Source: JAWWPG01 sp963820035
GTDB taxonomy: Bacteria > Actinomycetota > Actinomycetes > Propionibacteriales > Nocardioidaceae
Assembly (NCBI GenBank): GCA_963820035.1
Contig: CAWFYK010000003.1
Span: 124,001-188,000 of the forward strand
Length of the DNA stretch: 64,000 nt
Direction of reading: 5' to 3'
The first letter of the stretch is position 1, and each line of letters starts with the position of its first letter. The notes under the pieces were generated by a model. It saw nothing but the letters and a program-made list of their open reading frames with translations. It was not told the DNA's origin and searched no databases. Both the position numbers and the translations under genes were made by a program. Shown piece by piece: positions 53,519-62,196 of the stretch.

Positions 53519-54244
53519 CTAGCGCAGAATCGCGAATGAGAAGTCCGATCCCTCACCCTTGGGAATGCAGGTGGTCGTAGCGGTGTAGGTTCGGCAGCCG
53601 GTCTGGAATCCGTCCGACGGGTTCTTCCAGACGGAGGCGCTACCGCGCTGAGTGTCGTTGGTCAGCCAGCCCCACTCGCCGCCGGTGGTGAACGCCATGC
53701 TGACATATACGCTGAGCCAGTAGGTGCCTTTGGACAGCCTCAGGCCGTTCGGTGCGCAGCCCCCGACTCGCAGCGTCACGTAGAACGTGCCCTTCCCGGT
53801 TCGGTCGAAGTAACTCAGGTTGTCACACTGTTTGACGACCTTTCCAGGCGCGCCCTGGCCATCGTCGTGATAGATGACGACGTGGACCGACGTGGCGGGT
53901 CCCGATCCCTGGATGTACAGGCCGTCCACGGCGACCGCCCCCACCACGCACTTCCTCGCGACGACGAAGTCGTCTGCCCCTTGGGAGTCGAACGAGTCCA
54001 TGGTGTCTTCGAACTGCTGCGACACGATCGCTCGGCCGTTGTCGTTGTCGCGGTGCCGATCGCCCCGGCAGGCCCTCCGCGCCATCGCCGGGATGACGTC
54101 GGCGGATGCCTGACTGGCGTGAACCACGCCAGTGCTGGTGGCTCTGACCTCCTGTCCCTGGGCGCTGGCCGGGATGCCGTACGTCGCGGTCACCGCTACG
54201 GCGACCAGACTCAAGCCGGTGATGGACAGAATGTGGATGCGCAT
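53519..54244 (-). CDS. Secreted protein of unknown function
   Basis: 241 residues with a clear signal peptide (HILSITGLSLVAVAVTATYG, cleavage near ASAQG). The mature part contains an Asp/Asn-rich segment (CRGDRHRDNDNGRAIVSQQFED) and a beta-sandwich-like domain (VDGLYIQGSGPATSVHVVIYHDD, then GTYWLSVYVSMAF) with paired cysteines. It resembles exported carbohydrate- or cell-wall-associated domains. Codon use and GC content are normal. Neighbours are an integrase relic and an IS110 fragment, so it is probably cargo of a former element. Confidence 0.7.
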   Translation of the reverse strand: MRIHILSITGLSLVAVAVTATYGIPASAQGQEVRATSTGVVHASQASADVIPAMARRACRGDRHRDNDNGRAIVSQQFEDTMDSFDSQGADDFVVARKCVVGAVAVDGLYIQGSGPATSVHVVIYHDDGQGAPGKVVKQCDNLSYFDRTGKGTFYVTLRVGGCAPNGLRLSKGTYWLSVYVSMAFTTGGEWGWLTNDTQRGSASVWKNPSDGFQTGCRTYTATTTCIPKGEGSDFSFAILR

Positions 54245-54540
54245 GCTGACTCACCTCTCAGACGAGTTTCCTCTTGAGGTGACGGTAGTCTCAAATCACT
54301 CGCTGAAACCTGCCGAAGGCTCGCCGTAAGACACCCGCAACATTTCGTGAGGTCCGACCGTCGATCCGCGGCCACGAAGCGACCTGCTTGAGGCAGCAGG
54401 CCAGGTGAACCGTCGTTCGGTCATGCTCCGGCAGCGGGCGATCAGGTACATCAGGGCGCCCACCCAGGCACAGTCTCGGAGGCGCTCACGCTCTGCCCTT
54501 GGCAGAAGGAGAACGTTGTCGTGCCGAAGCGATCGAGCCT

Positions 54541-54885
54541 TCAGCGACCCGGCGAATCCGACACGTCGGTCTTGCGTCCCGGCAGGTTCTTCACACGCCG
54601 GGCGTTGACCAGCATCACCTCGAACCCGGCGTCCTCGAGCAGGTAGTAGAACGGCTTCCAGTAGTCCCCGGTCGCCTCCATCACCACACACCTGACCTGG
54701 TCGTCGATCAGATGCTCCCGCAACGCGAGCACCCGGCTCGTGGTGGACCCCAAGAGGTGACCGTCTCCACCGTCGGCCGGCGTCCCCGCACCGGCCACCC
54801 GGACACACACCTTCGCGTCCTTCTTCGAGATATCGATCCCCGCACACCGCGGATGCACGACCTCCATGACCTCGACCCTCCTCAC
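54541..54885 (-). mobile_element. IS110-family transposase, N-terminal fragment
   Basis: About 114 residues with the DEDD catalytic region of IS110/IS1111 transposases: CAGIDISKKDAKVCVRVAG (first Asp), CVVMEATGDYWKPFYYLLED (Glu) and VNARRVKNLPGRKTDVSD (Asp). The frame then departs from the family at about residue 110, and the C-terminal transposase_20 domain is missing. It is not functional. Bases 54245-54540 beyond the truncation contain nothing I can identify. Confidence 0.8.
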
Positions 54886-55182
54886 CTCGCGACCGGACCG
54901 GCTCGGTGTCCGTCACGGGGAGGACAGGGATGATCAGAAGTCTGACGCTCGTGCTCAAGGCAACAATCCACGGTTCCCGTGGAAGCCCTCCACCACCATG
55001 CTGACCTACAGGCTCACAGGCACCACAGAGGCTCCGGCGGCCAACCCCGACGAACCCCGCCATCGTGATCCGACCCAGCCGCCCCTGACTAGACAGCAAC
55101 ACGGCCACACCCGACCACGAATAATCGCGCACCACGGTGCGCCTCGGCAAAGGCGCTGGGTTGCTGACCTGCTGTTTTGTCT

Positions 55183-55323
55183 TGGTAGGGGGGCAGGATT
55201 TGAACCTGCGACCTCTGGATGCCGTCGGGGTCATCGCAACGACTACGGAGTCGAGCCGGAAACTACCGATTCGCTCGGTGTGGTGAGGGATTCGCCCTCG
55301 CTTCCGATCTCAGGATACCCGTC
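55183..55323 (-). repeat. tRNA 3'-end remnant plus att-like arm, copy B of the 141-bp direct repeat
   Basis: Same orientation as copy A at 5473-5613. The minus strand shows the T-arm and CCA end but no anticodon arm or 5' half. The alignment with copy A is ungapped over 141 bases; the first 45 and last 60 bases are nearly identical. Bases 55324-55433 hold no gene. Confidence 0.7.
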
Positions 55324-55433
55324 TGATGCGGACTGAGACTGACCCAATGTGGACAGTTGATGGACACGACCCAAATCGGGTCGGGGAGCTCCGTAGCCGT
55401 CAATCAAGGAGTTGCGCATTGGCTCAAGCAGGT

Positions 55434-55740
55434 TCAGGGCAGGAGTCGATTGAGCCGGCGTAGGAGCCGGCCGATCCCGGGCCGGTGCTGTAGGTCGTGC
55501 TCCATGACCCAGTCCGTGGCCCGCCGGAAACCCCGGCGGTACCAGGCCGCCGGCCCACTGCGGCGGGCCGCCGCAGCCTCGGCGGCGCGCCGATGCACCC
55601 ACAGGGCACAGTTGGCGCACAGCCCGACCTCGGGATGAGACCCCAGGTGAACGAGGTCCTCCTCAGGCGTACGGAACACCGCAGCACCAGCACATCGACT
55701 GTTCGTCGGTGGCTTCGGCGGTCTCAGCGGTGGTAGTCAC
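55434..55740 (-). pseudogene. Small zinc-ribbon-like protein with a frameshift
   Basis: From GTG 55740 the frame reads TTAETAEATDEQ, then SMCWCCGVPYA and a stop. One base shift away it continues EEDLVHLGSHPEVGLCANCALW, then a helical end (ATDWVMEHDLQHRPGIGRLL) to a stop at 55434. Together CWCC and CANC make a plausible four-cysteine zinc site, so the two parts were one protein of about 100 residues. Programmed frameshifting is possible but unproven. The second part could also be expressed alone from 55679. Confidence 0.5.
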
Positions 55741-55875
55741 GACTCGATCTTCATCCCATCCGATGGCGATGTCGAGATGCTCGTGACCGGGCCGCGGTAC
55801 GGCCGGCACGATGAGAGCAAGCCGGTCCGCACAGAACACGACCGGCCGTCGCCGAGCATCGGACGCAGGTCCGCG

Positions 55876-56466
55876 TCACCTGGTGGCGAGCAGGACGCGC
55901 AGCGTTCCCAGCGCCTCGGAGACGTCGAGGTCGGGGTCGAGCAGCGCATGGAGAAACAGTCCGTCGCCGATCGCCGTCACCAAGGTCGCGACCCCCTCGG
56001 CCGAGATCGTCGCCGATATCGCGCCGCGCTCCTGCTCGGCCCGCACCACAGCCACGAGCACCTTGCGGTACTCGGTGACCATGGCACCCATCCGCTCGCG
56101 CAGCCCCTCGTCGCGCTCCGCCTCGCGGATCGCCTCGAACATGAGCCGACCGAGGACCACGTCTCGGTGGAGTCCGTGATCGATTTCGCTGCCGATCAGG
56201 TCGACCACGTCGTCCAGGGTCGCCTGCGCGGCGTACTCCTCGAACGGCACCGCCTGAGCGAACGCGGCCAGGCACGACTCGATGAGGAGCTCCTGCTTGC
56301 CGCGGAAGTGATAGCTGACCGCACCGTGCGGCACCCCGGCGCGCTCGGCTACGGCCCGCGTGGTCACCCTTCCCCAGCCCAGCTCCGCGATCAGCTCCGC
56401 GGCCGCACGGGTCAACTTCTCGCGGGTCGCTGCTGAGGAACGGCCGCTCCGCGGGGTGTCAGTCAT
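55876..56466 (-). CDS. TetR-family regulator of the divergent ABC exporter
   Basis: 196 residues. Helix-turn-helix: LTRAAAELIAELGWGRVTTRAVAERAGVP followed by YHFRGKQELLI. The C-terminal domain is the usual ligand-binding bundle. ATG 56466 (MTDTPRSG) is chosen over an in-frame ATG at 56502 that lies inside the operator region. It is divergent from the DrrA-like ATPase gene and likely represses it. Confidence 0.9.
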   Translation of the reverse strand: MTDTPRSGRSSAATREKLTRAAAELIAELGWGRVTTRAVAERAGVPHGAVSYHFRGKQELLIESCLAAFAQAVPFEEYAAQATLDDVVDLIGSEIDHGLHRDVVLGRLMFEAIREAERDEGLRERMGAMVTEYRKVLVAVVRAEQERGAISATISAEGVATLVTAIGDGLFLHALLDPDLDVSEALGTLRVLLATR

Positions 56467-56493
56467 CGCCGATCGCCTGTCTTGTCCATTTGA

Positions 56494-56510
56494 CTTGTCC
56501 ATATGGCCAA
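56494..56510. promoter_or_regulatory. Putative TetR operator
   Basis: TTGTCCATATGGCCAA (56495-56510) is a near-perfect 16-base palindrome with one mismatched pair. CTTGTCCAT also occurs at 56481-56489, 13 bases earlier. Both lie between the TetR start and the exporter ATPase start, the usual place for a shared operator. Confidence 0.5.
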
Positions 56511-56531
56511 CTCGTGTCTAGTGTGGCACGC

Positions 56532-57536
56532 ATGACCGTCTCGAACCCTGATCTTGCCGTGCAGGCGCGCGGCCTGGTGAAGACCTTCGGCGACCTGCGC
56601 GCCGTCGACGGCGTCGACCTCGACATCCCGACCGGAAGCATCTACGGCGTGCTCGGGCCGAACGGCGCCGGCAAGACCACCTTCATCCGGATGCTCGCCA
56701 CCCTGCTGCGGCCGGACGCCGGCACCGCCACGGTGTTCGGTCACGACGTCACCAGCGAGGCTGCCGAGGTACGCCGCCGGATCAGCCTCACCGGCCAGTT
56801 CGCCTCGGTCGACGAGGACCTGACCTCGCGGGAGAACCTGGTGATGCTCGCCCGACTGCACGGCTACTCCCCCGGCTCAGCGCGGCAGCGTGCCGACGAC
56901 CTCCTCGACGCCTTCGACCTCGCCGATGCGGCCAGCCGGCTCGCCGGGCAGCTGTCGGGCGGCATGCGGCGCCGGCTCGACATCGCCGCCAGCATCGTCG
57001 TACGACCGGACCTGCTCTTCCTCGACGAGCCGACCACCGGGCTGGATCCCCGCAGCCGCGGCCACGTGTGGGACGTCGTACGCCGCATCGTCGCCGAGGG
57101 CACCACGGTGCTGCTCACCACCCAATACCTCGACGAGGCCGACCAGCTCGCCGACCGCATCGCGGTCATCAACCACGGGCACGTGATCGCGTCGGGGACC
57201 CGCGGCGAGCTGAAGTCCTCGGTCGGCGCCGGCGGTGTCCGGGTGCGGCTGTCCGACCCCCGCCAGCGCGACCGGGCGCAGTCGGTCCTCGCCGACACGC
57301 TCGGCACGCCCGCGCACCCCGACGGCGACCCGGCGAGCCTGCGCGGCCAGGTCTCGGCCGACGCCCCGGAGGCGTCGACCGCGATCGCGCTGCAGGCCCT
57401 GTCGCGGCTGACCGAGGCCGGGATCGCGGTGAGCGACTTCTCCTACGGGCAGCCCAGCCTCGACGAGGTGTTCCTCGCGCTGACCGGCACTCCCACCGAT
57501 GCTCCCTCGGCCGATTCCCTGGAGGCCATCGCATGA
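56532..57536 (+). CDS. ABC transporter ATP-binding protein (DrrA-like)
   Basis: 334 residues. Walker A GPNGAGKTTF, signature QLSGGMRRRLDIAAS, Walker B LLFLDEPTTGLDPRS and the H-loop region TTQYLDEADQLADRI, which is typical of DrrA daunorubicin-resistance ATPases. The C-terminal extension ends with FSYGQPSLDEVFLALTG, another DrrA feature. ATG 56532 is preferred over 56490. It overlaps the permease start by 4 bases. Confidence 0.93.
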   Translation: MTVSNPDLAVQARGLVKTFGDLRAVDGVDLDIPTGSIYGVLGPNGAGKTTFIRMLATLLRPDAGTATVFGHDVTSEAAEVRRRISLTGQFASVDEDLTSRENLVMLARLHGYSPGSARQRADDLLDAFDLADAASRLAGQLSGGMRRRLDIAASIVVRPDLLFLDEPTTGLDPRSRGHVWDVVRRIVAEGTTVLLTTQYLDEADQLADRIAVINHGHVIASGTRGELKSSVGAGGVRVRLSDPRQRDRAQSVLADTLGTPAHPDGDPASLRGQVSADAPEASTAIALQALSRLTEAGIAVSDFSYGQPSLDEVFLALTGTPTDAPSADSLEAIA

Positions 57537-58324
57537 CCGACCTCTCCGTCCGACCGCCGGCACGGCCCGCCGGGCCAGTCTCCGCCTCGCTCACCTTCGC
57601 CTGGCGGTCGGTGCTGAAGATCAGGCACGTCCCCGAGCAGCTGGGCGACGTGATCGGCATCCCGATCCTGTTCACGCTGCTCTTCACCTATCTCTTCGGC
57701 GGCGCCGTCTCCGGCTCCACCCACGACTACCTGCAATACCTGCTGCCCGGGACACTCGCCCTGGCGGTCGTGTTCGTGACCGTCTACAGCGGCGTGACCC
57801 TCAACCGCGACCTGACCACCGGTGCGTTCGACCGGTTCCGGTCGATGCCGATCTGGCGCCCCGCCCCGATCGTCGGCTCCCTGATCGGCGACCTCGGCCG
57901 CTACCTGCTCGCAGCCGGGCTCGTCATCGGCCTCGGCCTGCTGATGGGCTACCGCGCCAGAGGTGGCGTGCTCGGCGTCCTCGCTGCTGTGGCGCTCGTG
58001 ATCGTGTTCGCCTCGGCCCTGTCGTGGGCCTGGATCGCGCTCGGCCTGGTGCTGCGTACCCCGACCGCGGTGATGAACCTCGGCTTCGTGCTGCTATTCC
58101 CGCTGACCTTCCTGAGCAACGTGTTCGTGGCACCCGCCACCATGCCCAACTGGCTGCGCCATGTCGCGGACGCCAACCCGATCAGCCACCTAGTCACGGC
58201 AGCGCGGGCCCTGATGGAAGGCACCGCTGCGGGCCACGACGCGCTCGTTGTGCTCGCCACCTCGGCCGTGCTCGTCCTGGTGCTCGCGCCCCTCACCGTG
58301 GTGCTGTACCAGCGGCGCCAGTAG
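57533..58324 (+). CDS. ABC-2 type permease (DrrB-like)
   Basis: 263 residues with six helices and the ABC-2 signature DLTTGAFDRFRSMPIWRPAPIVG, then FLSNVFVAPATMPNWLRHVADANPISHLV. With the preceding ATPase it forms a small drug or glycolipid exporter. The operon is only these two genes; the divergent TetR controls it. Bases 58325-58591 contain no gene. Confidence 0.93.
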   Translation: MTDLSVRPPARPAGPVSASLTFAWRSVLKIRHVPEQLGDVIGIPILFTLLFTYLFGGAVSGSTHDYLQYLLPGTLALAVVFVTVYSGVTLNRDLTTGAFDRFRSMPIWRPAPIVGSLIGDLGRYLLAAGLVIGLGLLMGYRARGGVLGVLAAVALVIVFASALSWAWIALGLVLRTPTAVMNLGFVLLFPLTFLSNVFVAPATMPNWLRHVADANPISHLVTAARALMEGTAAGHDALVVLATSAVLVLVLAPLTVVLYQRRQ

Positions 58325-58591
58325 CGCCGTCGAGGCCCTCGACACACCATTGTCCGACCACGACAAGCCACCGGACCGTCTGCGGAAGCTCGGCGGCTGA
58401 AGTCACTGCGCGACGGTCAAAGGTTCCCAGACCGAGTCTGTGCCTCTGGTGCGGCTCATTCCGCGTCGGCGGCCGAGTCCGGATGTCCCGAACCTAAATG
58501 GACACGGCTCGAAACCCTGGTTGGCATCGGCATTAGGGGTCTCCTGACACCCTGGTCGTGGCAGCACCCGGCCCCATGCCGACGTTGGGGG

Positions 58592-59038
58592 CTACGAGTC
58601 GGCCCGCTCGAGGATTGCCTTGAGGTTGGCCAGGTCCTTGCGGTTCGCGCGCCGCATCGCGCACGACATGACGGGCGCGGCGACTGTGGCGAACCCGGCG
58701 GGTTCGCCGGCGTTGCGGAGCGTCATCCGCGTGGTGGTTGGTGACTCCTCAACCCAAGTGTAGGTGGTCTCCATCGGGAACGGGCCTTCCTGGGTGCGCA
58801 TCACCAGCCGCTGGCCTGGGCTGTGTTCGGCGATCTCGTAGGTGTAGGCGAGCTCCTTGCCGAGGAACTGGGCGACGAATGCGACCAGGCTCCCTTGCTG
58901 GACCGGCGGCGAGGTCTTCCACTCGACAGACCTGATCTTGGCGTACCACCTGGGGGCGTTGCCGGGGTCGGCTGCGTAGGCCGACACCTCGCTGACAGGC
59001 CGGTCGATGACGATCTCAGTGGTCACGTCGACCTTCAC
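58592..59038 (-). CDS. SRPBCC-family (START-like) protein
   Basis: 148 residues: VTTEIVIDRPVSEVSAYAADPGNAPRWYAKI at the N-terminus, a cup-shaped beta sheet (AYTYEIAEHSPGQRLVM), and a long C-terminal helix (MRRANRKDLANLKAIL). Members bind hydrophobic ligands or act as polyketide cyclases; this one has no assigned ligand. It sits just downstream of a truncated gene on the same strand. Confidence 0.85.
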   Translation of the reverse strand: MKVDVTTEIVIDRPVSEVSAYAADPGNAPRWYAKIRSVEWKTSPPVQQGSLVAFVAQFLGKELAYTYEIAEHSPGQRLVMRTQEGPFPMETTYTWVEESPTTTRMTLRNAGEPAGFATVAAPVMSCAMRRANRKDLANLKAILERADS

Positions 59039-59063
59039 GATAGTGCTCCTTCGTCGGTGACCG

Positions 59064-59180
59064 TCAGCCGAGGGCCGGGCCGGGAGTTCCGCCCTCGGCG
59101 TGGGATTTGATGGTCTGCTGGACCAGAGCCCAGGTCTGGCTAGTGAAGGCCAGGTCGGTCTCGGGGTAGCCGTCCTCGAA
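59064..59180 (-). pseudogene. C-terminal stub of a second small gene
   Basis: The minus strand reads HFEDGYPETDLAFTSQTW, ALVQQTIKSHAEGG and a stop at 59064. This looks like the final helix of an SRPBCC-like or similar small protein. Its 5' part is cut at about 59180, where a plus-strand SRPBCC fragment begins. It was probably the upstream partner of the 58592 gene. Confidence 0.45.
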
Positions 59181-59574
59181 GTGTGGCCCCTACCTCACCG
59201 ACCCCGCACGCTACGCGCTGTGGATGGGCACCGAGGTCACCCTCTCCCCCACCCCGGGCGGCCTTTACAGGGTACATATGCGCGAGGGCATCGAGGCGCG
59301 CGGCGAGTTCGTCGAGCTCGACCCGCCACAACGCCTGGTCTTCACCTGGGGATGGCAGGACCACTCCGTCGTCTCGCCCGGCTCGACCACCGTCGAAGTC
59401 ACCCTCGAGGCCACGGACGAGGGCACCCTCGTACGGCTGACCCACCGCGGACTCCCCGACACCGAGTCCGTGGCCCACCACGGCCTGGGCTGGGAGAGCT
59501 ACCTGTCCAGGCTCGCGATCGCCGCGACGGGAGGGAACCCCGGTCCCGACCCTAACGCGGACATGACACTCTGA
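59175..59574 (+). pseudogene. AHSA1/SRPBCC-family protein lacking its N-terminus
   Basis: CGPYLTDPARYALWMGTEVTLSPTPGG is the second-strand region of Aha1-type SRPBCC proteins, continuing through QRLVFTWGWQDHS and VRLTHRGLPDTESVAHHGLGWESYL to a stop at 59574. About 20-25 N-terminal residues and any start codon are missing; ATG 59224 is internal. It begins exactly where the minus-strand stub ends, marking a rearrangement breakpoint. Confidence 0.6.
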
Positions 59575-59613
59575 TCGCGAACGCAGGGCCCCGTGAGGGA
59601 GACGGGCGAGGCG

Positions 59614-59983
59614 CTAGGTCGTGAGTCCTCGACGCGCGAACTCAACCGCCTCAGCGAGCAGGGTCGCCCACAGGTCGCGGTTCACGGTCGGGATCGAGAC
59701 CCACTCGCGAAACACCTTCCCGGCCGGGGCGAAGGGGTCGCCGTCGCCGGTGTCGATCAGCTCGGTGACCCGCTCGCGCGGCAACTTCACGACCAGGCGC
59801 TGAGCCTTGTCGTCGAAGGAAGCCAGGAACTTCCCGGCCAGTCGCACAGGGGTAGCCCATCATCGTGGCTCGGCCGATCGCAGGGTCGTAGAGCAGGCCG
59901 TCGGTGAGCTCGTCGTACAGGTCCCGAGCGTCGTCCCCGCCGGATGACTCCGGCGGGGACGGGCTCGACACATCTCGCGTCAT
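59614..59983 (-). pseudogene. TfoX N-terminal-domain/MmcQ-like protein with a frameshift
   Basis: From ATG 59983 the frame gives DDARDLYDELTDGLLYDPAIGRATMMGYPC. A shift then moves the continuation (RLAGKFLASFDDKAQRLVVKL, RVTELIDTGDG, FREWVSIPTVNRDLW) to another frame ending at 59614. The second part could start at ATG 59847. The fold is that of small TfoX_N/YjbR proteins. Its start shares one base with the stop of the preceding chimeric gene. Confidence 0.6.
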
Positions 59984-60364
59984 CACGCCGCCGGTGGGAT
60001 GAAGACGCCGAACTGGTTGCCGGACGGGACGCGCAGGTAGGCGAGCGTCGGGGCGCCCCGGGCCGGGGTCGAGGTGCTTGCTCAACACCGTGCCGCCGAG
60101 CTGCTCCGCGTCGGCGCAGGCGGCCTCGACGTCGGCGCGGAAGAACCAGGCATACCCGTCGTAAAGGGGGTTGGCCCACGCATACGCGGTCCCGGCGCCG
60201 ACCACGCCAACCATGGCGAGCACGGTGGGCCCGACGCAGCACAGAATGCCGGTCAGACCGGCCAGCACGCCGATCTGCACGGACGGGAGCTGCGAGGCCG
60301 ACCCCGATGAGGGATCGAGGCCCTCGCGCTCGCCAGCCGGCGAAGAGTCGGCGGAGGTGCGCAT
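59983..60364 (-). pseudogene. Chimera of a MerT-like membrane protein and a glyoxalase/VOC C-terminus
   Basis: From ATG 60364 the frame encodes a soluble lead and a helix with a cysteine pair (VLAGLTGILCCVGPTVLAM, then GAGTAYAWANPLYDGYAWFFR), like small mercuric-transport-type proteins. At YAWFFR it switches to DVEAACADAEQLGGTVLSK, the C-terminal helix of a VOC-superfamily protein. The expected ending LAYLRVPSGNQFGVFIP is one frame away and stops at 59983. So it combines a gene fusion by deletion with a later frameshift. Confidence 0.55.
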
Positions 60365-60621
60365 GCTGACAGTCTCTACCGGATCGCGGCGCAGTTGTGT
60401 AAGCGCGGACACGTACAGAGCACCAGGTCGTCGTGAACGGGTCTCCTGCTGCGCACATCGGTGCGGCGTGGGCTGGCTGCGACCGGGCGGCCTCGAGCCC
60501 GAGTTCACCGGCGTACTGGGCGGGCAGCAGCATCCGGGGCGAACACCGTTGGCTGAGCGGACCGGCGAACTGTAAGCGCGCACACCGAACACCGCATCGC
60601 CGCAGTTCTAGCCTGGACGCC

Positions 60622-62196
60622 ATGACGATCCCCGACACCGGCCAACAGCCCCGCGAACGCGACGAGGTGTTCCTCGAGCTCACCCGGTCCATCTGCCCGG
60701 TCTGCAAACGCACGGTCGACGCCGAGGTCAACGCGAGAGAAAACCAGGTGTTCCTGCGCAAACGGTGCCCCGACCATGGCGAGTTCGAGGCGCGGGTCTA
60801 CGGCGACGCCGAGATGTATGTCGACATCCAACGGTTCAACAAGCCCGGCACCCGGCCGCTGCGCACCCAGACCGAGGTCAAGGACGGCTGCCCGTCGGAC
60901 TGCGGCCTGTGCCCGGAGCACAAGCAGCACGCGTGCCTGGGGATCATCGAGGTGAACACGGGCTGCAACCTGGACTGCCCGATCTGTTTCGCCGACTCAG
61001 GAAGCCCGCGCGGAAACGGACCCGACGGCTACTCGATCACCCTCGACCAGTGCGCCAGCATGCTGGATGTCTTCGTCGCGGCCGAGGGCGAGCCGGAGGT
61101 GGTGATGCTCTCGGGTGGCGAACCCACCATCCACCCCGACATCTTGGCGATGGTCGACCTGGCCCAGCAGCGACCGATCAACGCCGTCAACCTGAACACC
61201 AACGGCATCCGGCTGGCGTCGGACAAGCGGTTCGTGGCCGAGCTGGGGCGCCGCAACCGGCCTGGTCGGCGGGTCAACATCTACCTGCAGTTCGACGGCC
61301 TGGAGGCCGAGACGCATCTGGCCGTGCGCGGCCGCGACCTGCGCGAGACCAAGCACAAGGCGCTGGACAACTGTGCCGAGGCCGGCCTGACCGTCACCTT
61401 GGTCGCGGCCATCGAGAAGGACCTCAACGAGCACGAGATCGGCCCGATCGTCCGATACGGCCTGGCCCATCCCGCCGTCCGCTCAGTTGCCTTCCAGCCG
61501 GTCACCCACTCCGGGCGCCACGTCGCGTTCGACCCGCTGACCCGGCTGACCAACTCCGACGTGCTGCACGCCATCGCCGACCAGCTCCCCCAGTGGTTCA
61601 CGACCAAGGACTTCTTCCCGGTGCCGTGCTGCGCCCCGACCTGCCGGTCCATCACCTACCTGCTGACCCAGGGCCACCCCGACGACCCGGACTTCGGACT
61701 GGTGCCGATCCCGCGGCTGCTCCAGGTCGAGGACTACCTCGACTACATCGCCAACCGGGTGATCCCCGACTACGAGATCCGTGAGGCGCTGGAGAAGCTG
61801 TGGAGCGCCTCGGCGTTCGTCGGCACCGAGGCCAACGACAGCCGCCTCACCCGGCTCTCCACCCAGGTCGCCGAGGCCCTCGACTGCGCCGACGCGTGCG
61901 GCGTCAACCTGCCTCAAGCACTCGCCGGGATCACCGACAATGCGTTCATGATCCTGGTCCAGGACTTCCTCGACCCCTACACCCTCAACGTGCGCCAGCT
62001 GATGAAGTGCTGCGTGGAGGAGATCACCCCCGACGGCCGGCTGATCCCGTTCTGCGCCTACAACTCCGTCGGCTACCGCGAGCAGGTCCGCGCCGAGCAA
62101 TCCGGAGTACCGGTCGCCGACGTGGTGCCCAACGCGCTCCCCCTGCAACCCCAGCTGACGACGACCCCCTACGGCAGCAAGCAGGCTCCCCGATGA
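60622..62196 (+). CDS. Radical SAM enzyme of the MJ0619/tetraether-synthase (Tes) type
   Basis: 524 residues. The N-terminus has a rubredoxin-like site (SICPVCKRTVDAEV and KRCPDHGEFEARVYG). Then GCPSDCGLCPEHKQHACLG adds a further cysteine cluster, immediately followed by the radical SAM motif CNLDCPICFADSG (CX3CX2C). VVMLSGGEPTIHPDI is the SAM-binding GGE motif. A later PCCAPTCRS supplies more cysteines. This set of cysteine groups is characteristic of MJ0619, shown to be the archaeal tetraether lipid synthase that joins lipid chains; bacterial homologues are widespread but mostly untested. It overlaps the methyltransferase gene by 4 bases. Confidence 0.85.
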   Translation: MTIPDTGQQPRERDEVFLELTRSICPVCKRTVDAEVNARENQVFLRKRCPDHGEFEARVYGDAEMYVDIQRFNKPGTRPLRTQTEVKDGCPSDCGLCPEHKQHACLGIIEVNTGCNLDCPICFADSGSPRGNGPDGYSITLDQCASMLDVFVAAEGEPEVVMLSGGEPTIHPDILAMVDLAQQRPINAVNLNTNGIRLASDKRFVAELGRRNRPGRRVNIYLQFDGLEAETHLAVRGRDLRETKHKALDNCAEAGLTVTLVAAIEKDLNEHEIGPIVRYGLAHPAVRSVAFQPVTHSGRHVAFDPLTRLTNSDVLHAIADQLPQWFTTKDFFPVPCCAPTCRSITYLLTQGHPDDPDFGLVPIPRLLQVEDYLDYIANRVIPDYEIREALEKLWSASAFVGTEANDSRLTRLSTQVAEALDCADACGVNLPQALAGITDNAFMILVQDFLDPYTLNVRQLMKCCVEEITPDGRLIPFCAYNSVGYREQVRAEQSGVPVADVVPNALPLQPQLTTTPYGSKQAPR

